Source: Prostheceraeus crozeri (Eukaryota; Platyhelminthes; Polycladida; Euryleptidae). Taken from it: a stretch of DNA of 64,000 bases. The notes below the pieces were generated by a model. The model worked only from the letters and a program-made list of their open reading frames with translations. It ran no database searches and had not been told where the DNA came from. Position numbers and translations under genes: made by a program. Below are positions 48,350 to 60,260 of this stretch, piece by piece (positions within the stretch are counted from its first letter, which is position 1; the number at the start of each line of letters is the position of its first letter). The stretch lies in NCBI GenBank assembly GCA_907163375.1, contig CAJQUW010002215.1:1550001-1614000 (forward strand), read 5' to 3'.

Positions 48350-49265
48350 GATTTCTGATGACAAATTTTATCAAATTTGGTCAATGGGAACATCAAAATA
48401 TTGACTTTTATTTAAAAGTACTTTTTGAAAATCGATTATTTGCTTATCATTTACAAAATTAAGCATCTCGATCAATTCAAATCACTGGCAGACCATTGAC
48501 AAAGTACAAATGAAGCTATAACAAACATGTTCATTCATCCACAAATTTGCAGAGCAAATTATAAGAAAAGGACCACATAAATAATGACGAAATTCATTCG
48601 ATTCTCATGCCTTCCATTCGTATCGCACAACTACATGTCATACATCATTCGCGAGCTCATATTCTCAGCTTTAAAATGATTTACGATTAACTTGCATCCG
48701 CTATTGTCTTTGCTGAGCAGTTCTCAAAATATGAAAATTGCTCAATTTCAAAGAATTCTAATTATTGTAAGAATAATAGCAATGTACTAAACACTACTCA
48801 TGATGGCTTTATAAGCAACATTATCATTTTTATGCTGCAAATATTGGATCCCAAGTCACAAAATTGACAGATTATCATGCCTGACATTTGTAGAATTCAT
48901 CATTTGAAAGCACTTACTTTAATTTTTCTCCACGATAGTAACTGACAAGATGCAATCTACATATGTTATTTGAGTCGCATTCAGTGTCGCTAAACAATCC
49001 TAATACAATCAAGCATGCTCCCAAAATCGTTTTAAGACGGTCCATGTGGTAGCTGATCAAAGTGCATCGTCTATCTAAGTTATCTACCTTCAATTTCCTA
49101 CTGATAGTCAGAACAGAAATTTTTTTATAAAAGTGAAATTAAGAATTTTGAAATTGAATTGCCATATATATAGACACCCATATAGCTACAAGATGAACGA
49201 TTTAGCAAAAACTGATACCGCCACTGGAGCGAGCATACGCCTGCCAGCCAACAGCGCCCGAGAAG
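48350..49265 (+). repeat. Old dispersed repeat, copy B
   Basis: Same orientation as copy A at 19580-20222 and longer because of extra inserted segments. The shared order of blocks runs from TTTAAAAGTACTTTTTGAAA through TTAGCAAAAACTGATACCGC to GAGCATACGCC. It has no coding content. Confidence 0.7.
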
Positions 49266-49395
49266 AAGGAGATTACTGCAAATAATTTCTCCTTCATTTG
49301 AAAAATATTTCGGCTAAGAGTCATTTTTCATTAAGTTGGAAAGAGCCGATTATATAGGTTTTTGTAGATGAACATATATATGCATTTATAAGCAG

Positions 49396-49440
49396 CGATA
49401 TATTTCAGCTACAATCCGTAGCTATCGTCAGGTTAGGAAG
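49396..49440 (-). ncRNA. Hammerhead-like motif, isolated
   Basis: On the - strand CTGACGA (49431-49425) is followed by a six-pair stem AGCTAC-GGATT-GTAGCT, then GAAA (49406-49403) and TATATC. This shares the GAA-AUAUAUC end with the second PLE. AUC is the cleavage triplet. Stem I is weak. It is probably the terminus of a PLE whose coding part is gone. Confidence 0.45.
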
Positions 49441-51080
49441 GAAATTACGAAATTGTGTTGGGCTACATCTTACCAATAGCAAGAATGAGCTTGACCTGAC
49501 CAAAGCTTTCAAAATAAGCATCTTTCAAAATAAAACATAAAATTTCAGAATTCAGCCTTGCATAATACAAATTGCATGTACACAAAGCAGGGCATTCTAG
49601 ATGTGAAAAGTCAATAAGCTATCAATTACAAACATAAGAAGTACTTCATCACATTCAATTTATAAAAAAACTATTAAATTAAAATTCATTGTTTATTTTA
49701 ATTATTACTTTATAAATTTTGCACTTAACCATGATTATTTGGTGTTGTTTCTTAGTCGGTGGTTGTGTTTACTGTTGTTAGCAACTATTTTCCATAAGAA
49801 CTTTTGTTCAATCAGCTGATTTGATATATATTGGTCATTAAATTGAAAGCGAAGTATCTCACAATATTTAAGTAGGTCTAGGAATACATTGAAAACTCTG
49901 GCTGCTATCACAAGTTGTGATGTCTACCATACGAAAACGATTGTGTTGACAAGATAAAGAATTATTTTATCATGATAGTGAAAGCAGTGAATCACCTTCT
50001 CCAAAAACAAACAAAGCGTATAGCGTGAACGTATGAGTCTCCACTTTTTGGCGGATAGTTTCTCCTTATGAAAAAACTCAAGACAAAATTGTCCATCACT
50101 GTCTTACAGTTATTTATATAAATTTCTCTTCACTGAAGATTACTAAATCAAGCCTGGTGACAGAAGCCCCTGTGTGCGACGACTACCCCACCGGGCAACG
50201 AACAGTGACCCAAACACGATCTGACCTGACCGAATTCAGTCCGAATATTTTACCCTGGTGGATCAACCAGAAAGTTTGATGTAGTCTACATGCATCTTTC
50301 CTATGATGATGTTAAAAACGGAACTACCCGAAATATTAAGGCACAGACACCGACAGGGGAAGGTAATGACTGAGGAGGTATGGGCAGCTTATGAGCATGT
50401 ATTCTCTATGGAAACCGAAGCAGGATCAGTGAAATATTTGTTAGTTATATACTACCCATGTAGGCTACTCATTAACACTTCTAATTATCAGCTCTTCAGT
50501 TGCATTAACTTAGAAAATATACAGGTGAATTATGCGCATGAATACGCTTCAAACATAGCTTTGAATTCTTTTCGAAAAAAAGACAGCTTGGAAATTTGTT
50601 AAGTCAAATAATTTATCTTTAGAATTAATAAGTTAAATGATTTACTTCAGTATTGAGAAAATAGCATATCGCCTTATATATTTCAACGGTCTATTTTTTG
50701 GGTAGGCCTACTCTGGGGTGGGAGGTTTGGGCCATCTAATTGGGGGTGGCATGGGTCGACTCGAAACCACTCCACGTTACTCTTATGCAAGAATAGACCA
50801 AATGATAACCCTACAATATGATTTAGAATAATATTATATACATTAACGGTCAAGGTTTAGACTGATTGAGTGAGCGATCATTGATGCTCCAATATGACTG
50901 TGCAATTTTTAGACCCCAAGAGTTCCGATGCTTTTCCAAGAAACTACTGAATCACATCAAGATTGGCTACATTTCCCTGTCTGGGAAGACAGGTGATTGC
51001 TGAGTAGGCTTCATGAGCATAAAATCTCACTCATGGGAAGAGCCGTCGAGCACGAATTCAATGATGAAGTGGATGTCTAA
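49441..51080. other. Unassigned stretch
   Basis: No recognised domain or repeat. A frame at 50303-50602 begins with a charged segment (EILRHRHRQGKVMTEEVWAA) that could be a small exon but has no identifiable family. Confidence 0.4.
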
Positions 51081-51295
51081 GGCCTCATTCACACTGAAAG
51101 CAAAGCAGAGCTAAGAACAGCATCCCAAGCAAACGCATGTACTTTAGCTGTTAATCGCTCTGCAATGCTTGCAGTGCTATTAACAAGCTTGCAATGTTTG
51201 TTGTGTGGCAGTCTACAAATGCTGCAATTGACTTTATATTTGCTACAACACGCTTTGCTAGGAAACGCTTGGAAAAGCGCAGTGTGGCTGAGTCC
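51081..51295. mobile_element. Possible Harbinger-type MITE
   Basis: GGCCTCATTCACACTG at the left and GGACTCAGCCACACTG read inwards from the right are imperfect inverted ends of the type seen in PIF/Harbinger MITEs. The interior is repetitive (GCAATGCTTGCAG, GCTTGCAATGTTTG). A target duplication was not confirmed. Confidence 0.45.
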
Positions 51296-52939
51296 TTCCT
51301 GTCAAAGTTTGCTTGCTTTGATGCCTTATACGAGAAAAAAAGTTTGTGACACGCAATTCGAGCATGCAAGCTTGTTTCTATTCACATAGTGTGATAGTGT
51401 CTGCACGAAAAGGGCTGTTTTATTTTTCGTAGTCTATATTTTTTAATTCAGGAAATCAACACGTCTTTCGAATTAATTAATAGCTACTATAGGCAAACTA
51501 AGTGATGGATAGTTAGGTAGAGAGTATAAAAAAGAGCGATAAGAAGTCCATGCACGCATTCTCATACTTCGACACCCTGAATGTCAAGGCGTGCCGGGGC
51601 CCCTGCCATTAGGCAAAGAAGTGCAATAGGCTTTAATATGCAAACAGGCCTGCACTTCGAAAGAACATAACTGATGCGATTATTTGTTTGAAAATATACT
51701 AAATACCACGCAATGAGTAATGCATATACTATTCAATCTCATCGATAAGTTCGTTTGGCCCATTCTTCCTGACCATGTGGCCTATACCTACCAACCAAAA
51801 TTGAAAAGTCAATTCTTCAGCTTTCAGTTTTTCACAACTTCTATTTACGAACTTTTGAGAGTACCTCAAATTAGCTTCAAATGTCAAAAATGGCTGAAAA
51901 AGTTGAAGGCCCGCTCACAGGGTGCCCGGTCTTTATGAATCCTTAATTTCAGGCTTTTCGAGATCGCGGACAACCTGCGCAGACAACGGATTGCTCTGAG
52001 GTTATTTATTCTGGCTAAGCCGCGAGACTTATAACCATAAGAGTTGAAGAGTGCCACTACCAGTGCATAGAATAGAAAGATATCCTCCAAACTCAACCAT
52101 TTAGGCTAAGAAACATATTCCTTGGCAGGCGCAGACGTCAAAGAATTGACGGCCTATTACAACTATTACAATAGTTACACGGCGAGGCTAGATGTTCAAC
52201 CCATTCTAGATTCTAGATAAGCCAGTTTGGGTCATTCCTATCCACACAGACACACCTTTGCAGTGCACAACACAGCGTCTTAGTCTGTCAAGTAATTTTG
52301 TTGAAGTCTGTTCAAGTCTTAGGACATCCCTCCATCCTGTGCCGGCACTGCATAGAAAGCTAGCCTACATCCATTCAAGTCTCAAGAGCCATTCTGAAAT
52401 GAAATCACTGCAAGAGATGCACGAACACGTTTTTTTCAAATGTGGAGTCCATCAAGTTCTCAGGGTGCAGCTCATTATGTTTTCAGGGTTAAGGCCCAAT
52501 ATGTTCTAGTGATGGGACCTTCTCATGTTTTCAGCATTGGACCGTTCATATTCTCTGTGTTCCTCTACATTTCGGGGTGGTCTCTATGAGCTCAGTAAGG
52601 CCTCATTCAATGGGTTTCTATAAATTTCAAGGAGCCCCTTCTATCTCAACGAGTCCTACCAGGGGCCCTTTCTTACTCTGTGATGTCCCACTACCAATTC
52701 CAACCCAATATGAAACGCTTCTTTCAAAGTACAAAACAATTATGGTTGTCAACAAAGCATTTCGAATGCTTGGCTTCGTGAAAAATGTCACTAAGAATTT
52801 CAACGATGGAAATGTTTCAAAGTATTATATAACAGCTGCATGCGTTCTCGATTTAATTATTGTTCAGATGTGTGGTAACCAAACTGTAAGTACGAGTTGA
52901 ACGAGTGCAAAAACGATTTGTAAAATATACCTGTTTCCG
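51296..52939. other. Unassigned stretch
   Basis: No gene or repeat was recognised. Open frames at 52258-52509 and 52577-52900 have no domain. Confidence 0.4.
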
Positions 52940-53506
52940 AACAGGTCAGATATGTAGCAGTGGCGTGTATGTTGGCATGTCAGAATTTCCGATTGTCTGG
53001 ACTTGAAAAGAGGCGTGAGCTCTACAAAATACCTACCGGTACCAAATAATAAGAAACTATAATTATTTTGTTTCCGCTACTTAATATAATGTACCCGGGC
53101 ATAGAACAAGGTACACGGCTTCTTTCCTAACAGGTCAGATATGTAGCAGTGGCGTGTATGTTGGCATGTCAGAATTTCTGATTGTCTGGACTTGAAAAGA
53201 GGCGTGAGCTCTACAAAATACCTACCGGTACCAAATAATAAGAAACTATAATTATTTTGTTTCCGCTATTTACTATAATGTACCCGAGCATAGAACAAGG
53301 AACACAGAGCTTTTTTCCTAACAGGTCAGATATGTAGCAGTGGCGTGTATATTGGCATGTCAGAATTTCCGATTGTCTGGACTTGAAAAGAGGCGTGAGC
53401 TCTACAAAATACCTACCGGTACCAAATAATAAGAAACTATAATTATTTTGTTTCCGCTATTTACTATAATGTACCCGTGCATAGAACAAGGTACACAGAG
53501 CTTTTT
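52940..53506. repeat. Three tandem copies of a 190-bp unit
   Basis: Copies start at 52940, 53129 and 53320 with AACAGGTCAGATATGTAGCA and differ at only a few positions. Each ends in CATAGAACAAGG(T/A)ACAC. It lies about 270 bases before the LTR element. Similarity to the 192-bp satellite on the other side of that element was not seen. Confidence 0.95.
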
Positions 53507-53774
53507 GTGACCAAGCAGATGAGCCAAATGCATATAAGGAAACATGAGTACATTCCAAGAACTACTGCACTGCTATACACACTTTGGCCAATACACTTCG
53601 CGATAGACTTCTTTTGTGATGACGTGTGATAAGGACTGCATTAGCAGAACGTTGAAAATGCATGCTACTTTATTGGAGTCTTTCTGAGTTGCACTAGTAA
53701 GTTGTTTTTTATAGACCTGTTGCATTATCATGTGTACAATTATTGTTTTTGTATTTGCCATCATTCACGCATGG

Positions 53775-54710
53775 TGTAACAGGGTTGCTTATTTGTTTAT
53801 ATGTAGTAAAATTATAACTAGTACTTAACGTAAATATTTTAATTATAGGTGTTGGTATTTTCACTATTGATGTGAAGAACTAAATTGTATATAGGTATTG
53901 CTCACAAATCTGGGAGCATTGGCGCAATTTTCTGGTGAAGGGTTGTAAAGTTATATCACATTCAAGTGATAATTGGGGGTTTCGCGGACATGTATATATT
54001 GTATATAATTGTAAGGTGTTGGTGGCTTCCGATTTATGGGGTTTTGGGTGGTTTCTGGGTAAAAGTATGGGCAAACGTGGGATAAACATGAGTTGGGTGT
54101 TCCTGGTGTTAGAATGTGCCATTTTATTATAAATGCAATGAGTAAAGCTCACGGCGGCTAGCGTGCGCGGTCAAGCAAAACGTTGCTCTCTTAAAATTAT
54201 ACGGCTGATGGTAAGTCACTGCTCTCAACTGAACTAAGAAGTTTTAGGCAAGTGGCGTAGGTTTATGACATAGGTTTATGATATTTCCTTTGCGGCTAAT
54301 TAATTAATCGTAAGCAGCGTTATAACTTTGCCGTCGCATCTGCGGGTTACGATATATGTAAGAAGTTAGCAAGACATAATTTCAGCTGAATTAGGAGGTT
54401 GGGGTTTTATGATACTTCTGTTTCAGCTTATTAACTGCTACCCACAACCGTTATAACGTACCTGGGTAATACCCACAGATTCATTCGAGTTAGGGTATTA
54501 CCTATAATACCTAGTAACTGGTAGGGCAGGGTTAATAACTAACCAGGCGCATCTTCGAGTGACGTTCGCGTGGCTGTCCGGTGCTCGTCCACATCATAAA
54601 GGATTCGACGTGGTGAACTTGGAGTGACCGGATCGTGATACGGAGACTGGTAGGTTTCTTACTGTAGTAATCAATTGGGTCAAGGGTCTCTCATAGCTCG
54701 GTCTGTTACA
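53775..54710 (+). repeat. 5' LTR
   Basis: 936 bases, beginning TGTAACAGGG and ending GTCTGTTACA. The six-base inverted ends are perfect. A region just after it (CTGGTGGCAGCGG) is where a tRNA primer should pair, but the tRNA was not identified. Confidence 0.92.
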
Positions 54711-54747
54711 CTGGTGGCAGCGGTTAAAACCCATACCAAATTGAGAA

Positions 54748-56094
54748 ATGGCTTTTAGCCCAAGTGTTGACTTATTTGAAACTGGCGACAGTGGGTTGTT
54801 TTTTTCGAATACACAAACTGACGCTGTCCGTGGTTTCCCACTTTTGGATAATGAAGTTCCAACCCAGTCCATGCCACCTCTTACGCCACGTAGTTCAAAT
54901 GTTGATTGCATTTATAAAAAAATAGGCAAGGTTGAACAAGGGATTGGGGAATTGACCAGTCGTTTAGAGCACTTAATGGAAAATCAGAAAAGCACCAAGA
55001 AAGAGAAAATTCCAGATGATTTGTCTCAGCTGCAAAAGTTTAACGGTCAAATCGATTTTCAGAGATGGGTTAAGTCATTTGAATTTCTCTCGGCTGACCT
55101 TTCTGACGAGAAGAAATTACGTGTTTTGGTTGTAAAAACCGTGGGTAAGGCCAATGAGATTGTTATAGATAAGGCAGGGACACACACATATCGTGAGATT
55201 GTCGCGGATTTGAGCAATCGATTTTCACTCTTTAGGACTGCCGTGGAAGCGGAGACAGCTTATGATTCTAGAACACGTCGTTCAGCAGAGTCGGTTAGGG
55301 ATTTTGCAGATGATTTATTAAGAATCGGAGCCCAGGCATTTCCTAGAATGACTGAAGTGGAACTACGCGAAAAGATTATGCATACCATGATGGTGCGCGA
55401 AGCTAATCGGGACGTGAAACTTTCAATGAGTCGATTTCCACCATCATCGTTGAGTAATTACTTGGATATTGTCGAGGGATTTGAAAGAATCGATAAACCC
55501 AGTACTACCACCGGTGGTACTGTTTCTCCTGTCCGACCAGTTATAACTGCTGTTGCGTCTAGTAATTCAGGCATTCGTTGCTTTAAATGTCAAGAATTCG
55601 GTCATATCGCTCGGGGTTGTCCTAAGTCTGTCAACGTCTTCCAACGGACCATGTCATGGCCGTCTCAGACTCCACGTCAAACTATGAACAGGCCGACAAA
55701 TTCAACGTTTTTTCAGCAACCGTTCTATCGGTCACAAGCGGGTTTAATTAATGCGCCATCGAACGTTCAGCCCGCAGTTCCGCAAGTAAGACCAATTTTG
55801 GGTCCTGACACAACGGTATCTCGGTCAACACTCCCAAGGGAATCGAGGTTGCCTGTTGTCGAGCAACCCACCAGTTATGGAAACACGGCTCAAAAATTGA
55901 CTGGGTTTCCGGGACAAAATACTACGTATACTGGGGTTGCCGATGCATCGGCATCAGGCTGCCAGCCACAGCAAAATAGGCCCACTGGTGCTTTGCAGCC
56001 TACTTTAACTGCTCGGCAGGGTCCATGTTATAATTGTGGACAGTATGGACACTTAGCTCGTAATTGTCCTCAGGGAAACGAGCAGCGGCGATAG
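54748..56094 (+). CDS. gag: Gag polyprotein of the Ty3/gypsy element
   Basis: The frame encodes 448 residues, starting 37 bases after the LTR. A Ty3/gypsy Gag-like core lies at about 90-230 (QKFNGQIDFQRWVKSFEF, RDFADDLLRIGAQAFP). Two CCHC zinc knuckles follow, CFKCQEFGHIARGC near residue 277 and CYNCGQYGHLARNC near 427, separated by a long glutamine/proline/threonine-rich stretch. Gag forms the particle and binds the RNA. Two well-separated knuckles are less usual than one or two adjacent ones. The frame overlaps the next one by about 30 bases, an arrangement the family often uses with programmed frameshifting. Confidence 0.9.
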   Translation: MAFSPSVDLFETGDSGLFFSNTQTDAVRGFPLLDNEVPTQSMPPLTPRSSNVDCIYKKIGKVEQGIGELTSRLEHLMENQKSTKKEKIPDDLSQLQKFNGQIDFQRWVKSFEFLSADLSDEKKLRVLVVKTVGKANEIVIDKAGTHTYREIVADLSNRFSLFRTAVEAETAYDSRTRRSAESVRDFADDLLRIGAQAFPRMTEVELREKIMHTMMVREANRDVKLSMSRFPPSSLSNYLDIVEGFERIDKPSTTTGGTVSPVRPVITAVASSNSGIRCFKCQEFGHIARGCPKSVNVFQRTMSWPSQTPRQTMNRPTNSTFFQQPFYRSQAGLINAPSNVQPAVPQVRPILGPDTTVSRSTLPRESRLPVVEQPTSYGNTAQKLTGFPGQNTTYTGVADASASGCQPQQNRPTGALQPTLTARQGPCYNCGQYGHLARNCPQGNEQRR

Positions 56095-56794
56095 ATACGT
56101 CCCGGCCTCTCGCCGGCTCTCGTTTGAAACGGGACTCAGCAAATATAGCAGAAATTCTTGTTGGTGACCAGATAGTTAAAGCTCTGGTTGATACCGGTGC
56201 AGATGTGTCGGTATGTAATAGTATATTAGTACATGATCAGCATATTATCCCGATTCCTAATGTGTCCTGTATTCAAACTGCAAATGGCGAAAAACTTCAT
56301 ATTTTGGGAACTACTGTCATTTATTTTCAGATAGGAATTTGCACAGTATATCACACTTTTTTGTTTCTGCCAATCTATCCACTAACATGGTTTTAGGAAT
56401 GGATTTCCTAGGTGATTATGACGGTGACGTGGACGTGGGCACTAAAACCTTGCATTTACCTCGACTGGGTGTTCAAGTACCTCTTCGCAAACGTCGTACT
56501 ACGAACACTGTGCTTTTTAAAATCGCTATCAATAATACAGTTGTTCTTCAGCCGCACTCAGAACAGCTGCTTTCAGCAAGAGTTTTGATGAAAGGAAAGG
56601 GTCCAGAACCGTTAACGGGTATGGTCATGCCCAGTTCAGAGACGGACGATCTTGGCGTGTTTGTTCTGCCAACAGTTTCGACCGTTAAGAAAAAGGAAGT
56701 CACCATATCTATTTGCAACAACTCTTTGCAACATGTTACTCTAAAGAAAAAATACAGCAGTAGCCAATTTCGAATTGATTTCCGCAATGTATGA
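56064..56794 (+). other. Aspartic protease region of the Ty3/gypsy element
   Basis: It contains ALVDTGADVSVCN, the retropepsin active-site motif D-T-G, and downstream GMDFLGDYDGDVD, the second conserved block (hGhDFL..Y...D) of Ty3/gypsy proteases, followed by a beta-rich spacer leading to the reverse transcriptase. The protease releases Gag and Pol products. Confidence 0.85.
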
Positions 56795-59700
56795 TAGCGT
56801 AGATTATATTCAAGACGTTTTTCCAAGTGATGTTGCAGCTCAAGTAAATCATGTGACTCTTGAGTCGCAATCAGAGGAGCAGTCTTCCGAATTAACTGTT
56901 CGAGAACGTCAAGAATTGGATAGCATACTTAAATCGTATGCTGATGTGTTTATGGCAGAAGGAAAGCCATTAGGTAGGGCAGTGAACGCTCAGCATTTTA
57001 TAAATACTGGGGATCACCCTCCTATTCGTCAACCTTGTCGACGGGTTCCACCCTCTCAGAAGTTAGAAGTTAGCCGCCAAATACAGGAAATGTTGGATCA
57101 AGGCGTTGTTTCATATAGTAGTAGTCCCTGGGCTAGTCCCATCGTTCTTGTCCAGAAAAAGGACGGGACTTTGAGATTTTGTGTTGATTTTCGAAAATTA
57201 AATCAATGTTGCCGATACGATAGCTATCCCTTGCCCAGGGTTGATGATGCTTTGGATTCTATGGGAGGGGCTCAATATTTTTGTGTACTTGATTTGAAGT
57301 CTGGTTATTGGCAGATTCCCTTGGCGGAGGAGGATAAAGCGAAGTCTGCGTTTGTTTGTCCACAGGGTCTTTATGAGTTCAATGTTCTTCCATTCGGTCT
57401 GGCGTCAGCTCCTGCCACTTTTCAGCGCATGATGGACGAGAAGTTGAGAGGGTTAATTGGAGAAATTTGTTTAGTCTACCTTGACGATATTATTATTTTT
57501 AGTCGTAGTTGGCAAGATCATTTGTGTGATATTCAATTGGTATTAGACAGACTGCGACTTGCTAATCTGCAACTCAATACTAAAAAGTGCCAATGGGGAC
57601 TTAGCTCTGTCAAGTATCTTGGTCACATCGTGACGTCTCAAGGTATTAAGACTGATCCTGAAAAGACAAACAGAGTTAAAGAATGGCCGACGCCAGCAAC
57701 TGCTAAGCAAGTACGAGAATTTTTAGGTTTAGCGTCTTATTATCGCAGATTTGTGCAAGACTTTGCGAGATTAGCTAAACCGTTGCACGAATTAACTAAC
57801 AAAGACAATACTTTTGTGTGGACTGATCGTTTTCAGGAAGCGTTTGACTCTCTTAAACGCTGTTTAACATCCACTCCGATTTTGACCATGCCAGATTTCA
57901 CTGAGGCTGGTGGTGCTTTCATTCTTGATACTGATGCCTCTGGCTACGCCATGGGTGCTGTCCTCTCACAAGTACAGCATGATGGAAAGGAAAGGGTTAT
58001 TGCGTATGCAAGCAAAACTTTGAATCGAGCTCAAACTTCCTACGCCCCTACGAAAAGGGAGATGCTTGCCCTAGTAACATTCATCGACCACTTTCACGTA
58101 TACTTGACGGGTAAAAAGTTTTTAGCACGAACAGATCACAAAGCACTTGAATGGTTGAAAGGCTTCAAAGAGCCTAGAGGGATGCTTGCGCGCTGGTTGC
58201 AAATTTTGGAAGAATTTGATTTCGATTGCTTATACCGCGCCGGAACCTCGCACAAAAACGCAGATGCTCTCTCTCGCTTGACTAATGCGCCAGACGAAGA
58301 GACGTCAGACCCTCCGAATCGCATGGATGGTGATGATGTTGTTATTTTTAGTCTATGGTCCCCAGGGGCTGGGGTAGATGAAATGAAACGCAAGACTTCG
58401 GCTGATCAAGACTTGGCGCAAATTCTGTTCTGGAAAACTCGTTTATCATCTTCCGACAAGCCATCTTCTAGACAACTGGAAACATGCTCACAGGAAATAA
58501 AGAACATTGTTCGATTTTGGGAATTTCTTGTTGTGGAAGATGGTCTCTTATATCAGTTAGATGGCGATAAGAAAAAAATAATTCCACCAAAAGACGAGCG
58601 AATGGCTATTATCAACCAATGTCACTCAGGGATGGGCAATTCTCATTTGGGCCGTGATAAAACTTACCACAAACTGCGAGCAAGGTTCTGGTGGCCAGAC
58701 ATGAGACATGATACCACGACGTGTTTGAACAGATGTGAGGTATGCGTTACCTTTAAGGGGCCTATTCCAAAACTGCGACATCCCATGATGCCAATCGTAG
58801 TCGGAAGACCAATGGAATGTGTTGAAGTTGATCTCATAGGTCCACTGCGTAAGACTAAGAGAGGCAATCGTTACGTCTTGACTATGGTTGACTTATTTTC
58901 CAAATGGGCTGAGGCAATCCCCCTTCCTAACAAGGAAACGTCTACGGTAGCTGGGGCATTCCTTAGAGAATGGGTTTGCCGTCATGGAGTCCCTGATAGA
59001 ATTCATTCTGATAAGGGGACAGAATTTGAATCAAAAATTTTTCGAGAATTGTGTAATCTTTTGGGTTCCATGAAGTCACGTACCACTGCATATCATCCTC
59101 AAGGGAACGGAGGGGTTGAGCGTTTCAATCGAACGTTGAAGCAGTTAATGTTGTCCCATGCGGATGTAGAGAGAGAGGAATGGGATCTGACACTGTCCTA
59201 CTGCCTTTGGGCTTATAGGTCCAGTACACACAGCACAACAGGGTTCTCTCCTGCGGCCGTCACTTATGGGCGAGAAATGAGAATGCCCGTCGATTTCGAA
59301 CTGGATCTAGACACTGTTGTCGAACGAGAAACCTCCGACTATATCTATGAACTGCAAGAGCAGCTTGTGCGGACGTGGGAGACGGTGAAAAAATGTGCGG
59401 TAGTGGAGCAGGAACGCCAAAAGGAAAGCTATGACAGAAAGACTACAAGTACTTGCAAATACCAGATGGGTGACTTGGTAATGTATTTCAAAACTGCTGT
59501 CCCAAGGGACAAACAAAAGAAATTTTTCAGACCTTGGGTAGGTCCCTGGATCGTGGAAAGACGATTCTCAGATAGTACCTACCAGATCAGAGATATTGGC
59601 GGCAGGAAAACTTTAGTTACTCATGTTGATAGGTTAAAGAAATTCCCATGTTCACCTCCTATCTCCCAGCAACGGGTTGGGGAGGTGGAAAGAGGAGAAT

Positions 59701-60260
59701 TACCTACACGATTGTCTGCAGATATCGAAGTAGAAAGTAATGCGACAGATGAGACGGCAGAGATGATTTGCGATTCGGAATTGGATGGGGACATAGAAAG
59801 TAATGTAACAGAAGACACAGTAGAAATGATACAAGACTCTGATCCTGATGCGGGAATTAACAGTACCAGTAGTGACACTGTCGAAATGATGGACGATGAC
59901 ATGTGTGAAATCGAGATCAATCATATTTCTTTACAGATGGCAACTGCTGCTGTACCAGAAGATGGTAAGACTACCAGAGACCAAGTAATAGCATTTTTGT
60001 TAGCAGGACGGGCTTTGCCCGAATGTCCTGCCGGCTGGAACCGTAAAATGAAAGACAGATGTCTTTCCCGAGCAGTCGTCCAGGCGGCTCTCATAGCGCC
60101 GACTGAACAGCAGTCAGCCCTGCAGGACAGGGTGCGCGAAATATGCTCCAGCTGGTCAGTTCCTCACCACCAGTTTATGAAATGCGCCATGCGTATGGGG
60201 ATTTGCCGGAGGATACCGGTGATCTCCATCCCAATCGACGGCGGCATGTCCGCAAGTTAA
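56775..60260 (+). CDS. pol: Pol: reverse transcriptase, RNase H, integrase and acidic tail
   Basis: The frame encodes 1161 residues. Reverse transcriptase: SSPWASPIVLVQKKDGTLRF near residue 120 and the catalytic YLDDIII near 235. RNase H: LDTDASGYAMGAVLSQ near 385 and later TDHKALEWL. Integrase: an H2C2 zinc-binding motif (HSGMGNSHLGRDKTYHKLRA to CEVC, about 615-655), the first catalytic D in the GPLRKTKRGNRYVL neighbourhood (about 685), SDKGTEFES (about 745) and NGGVERFNRTLK with the catalytic E (about 781). Past the integrase end (GPWIVERRFSDSTYQIRD) comes a tail of about 190 residues not normal for the family: three acidic repeats (ETAEMICDSELDGD, DTVEMIQDSDPDAG, DTVEMMDDDMCE) and a helical stretch (TRDQVIAFLLAGRALPECPA). 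Confidence 0.95.
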   Translation: MISAMYDSVDYIQDVFPSDVAAQVNHVTLESQSEEQSSELTVRERQELDSILKSYADVFMAEGKPLGRAVNAQHFINTGDHPPIRQPCRRVPPSQKLEVSRQIQEMLDQGVVSYSSSPWASPIVLVQKKDGTLRFCVDFRKLNQCCRYDSYPLPRVDDALDSMGGAQYFCVLDLKSGYWQIPLAEEDKAKSAFVCPQGLYEFNVLPFGLASAPATFQRMMDEKLRGLIGEICLVYLDDIIIFSRSWQDHLCDIQLVLDRLRLANLQLNTKKCQWGLSSVKYLGHIVTSQGIKTDPEKTNRVKEWPTPATAKQVREFLGLASYYRRFVQDFARLAKPLHELTNKDNTFVWTDRFQEAFDSLKRCLTSTPILTMPDFTEAGGAFILDTDASGYAMGAVLSQVQHDGKERVIAYASKTLNRAQTSYAPTKREMLALVTFIDHFHVYLTGKKFLARTDHKALEWLKGFKEPRGMLARWLQILEEFDFDCLYRAGTSHKNADALSRLTNAPDEETSDPPNRMDGDDVVIFSLWSPGAGVDEMKRKTSADQDLAQILFWKTRLSSSDKPSSRQLETCSQEIKNIVRFWEFLVVEDGLLYQLDGDKKKIIPPKDERMAIINQCHSGMGNSHLGRDKTYHKLRARFWWPDMRHDTTTCLNRCEVCVTFKGPIPKLRHPMMPIVVGRPMECVEVDLIGPLRKTKRGNRYVLTMVDLFSKWAEAIPLPNKETSTVAGAFLREWVCRHGVPDRIHSDKGTEFESKIFRELCNLLGSMKSRTTAYHPQGNGGVERFNRTLKQLMLSHADVEREEWDLTLSYCLWAYRSSTHSTTGFSPAAVTYGREMRMPVDFELDLDTVVERETSDYIYELQEQLVRTWETVKKCAVVEQERQKESYDRKTTSTCKYQMGDLVMYFKTAVPRDKQKKFFRPWVGPWIVERRFSDSTYQIRDIGGRKTLVTHVDRLKKFPCSPPISQQRVGEVERGELPTRLSADIEVESNATDETAEMICDSELDGDIESNVTEDTVEMIQDSDPDAGINSTSSDTVEMMDDDMCEIEINHISLQMATAAVPEDGKTTRDQVIAFLLAGRALPECPAGWNRKMKDRCLSRAVVQAALIAPTEQQSALQDRVREICSSWSVPHHQFMKCAMRMGICRRIPVISIPIDGGMSAS

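Noticed and set aside
53880-54152. 90-residue - strand frame repeated exactly at 61599-61871
   Set aside because: It lies inside the two LTRs, so the identical repeat follows from LTR identity and is not evidence of a gene.
54594-54911. 105-residue - strand frame overlapping the gag start
   Set aside because: It is a shadow of the LTR and gag sequence on the other strand.
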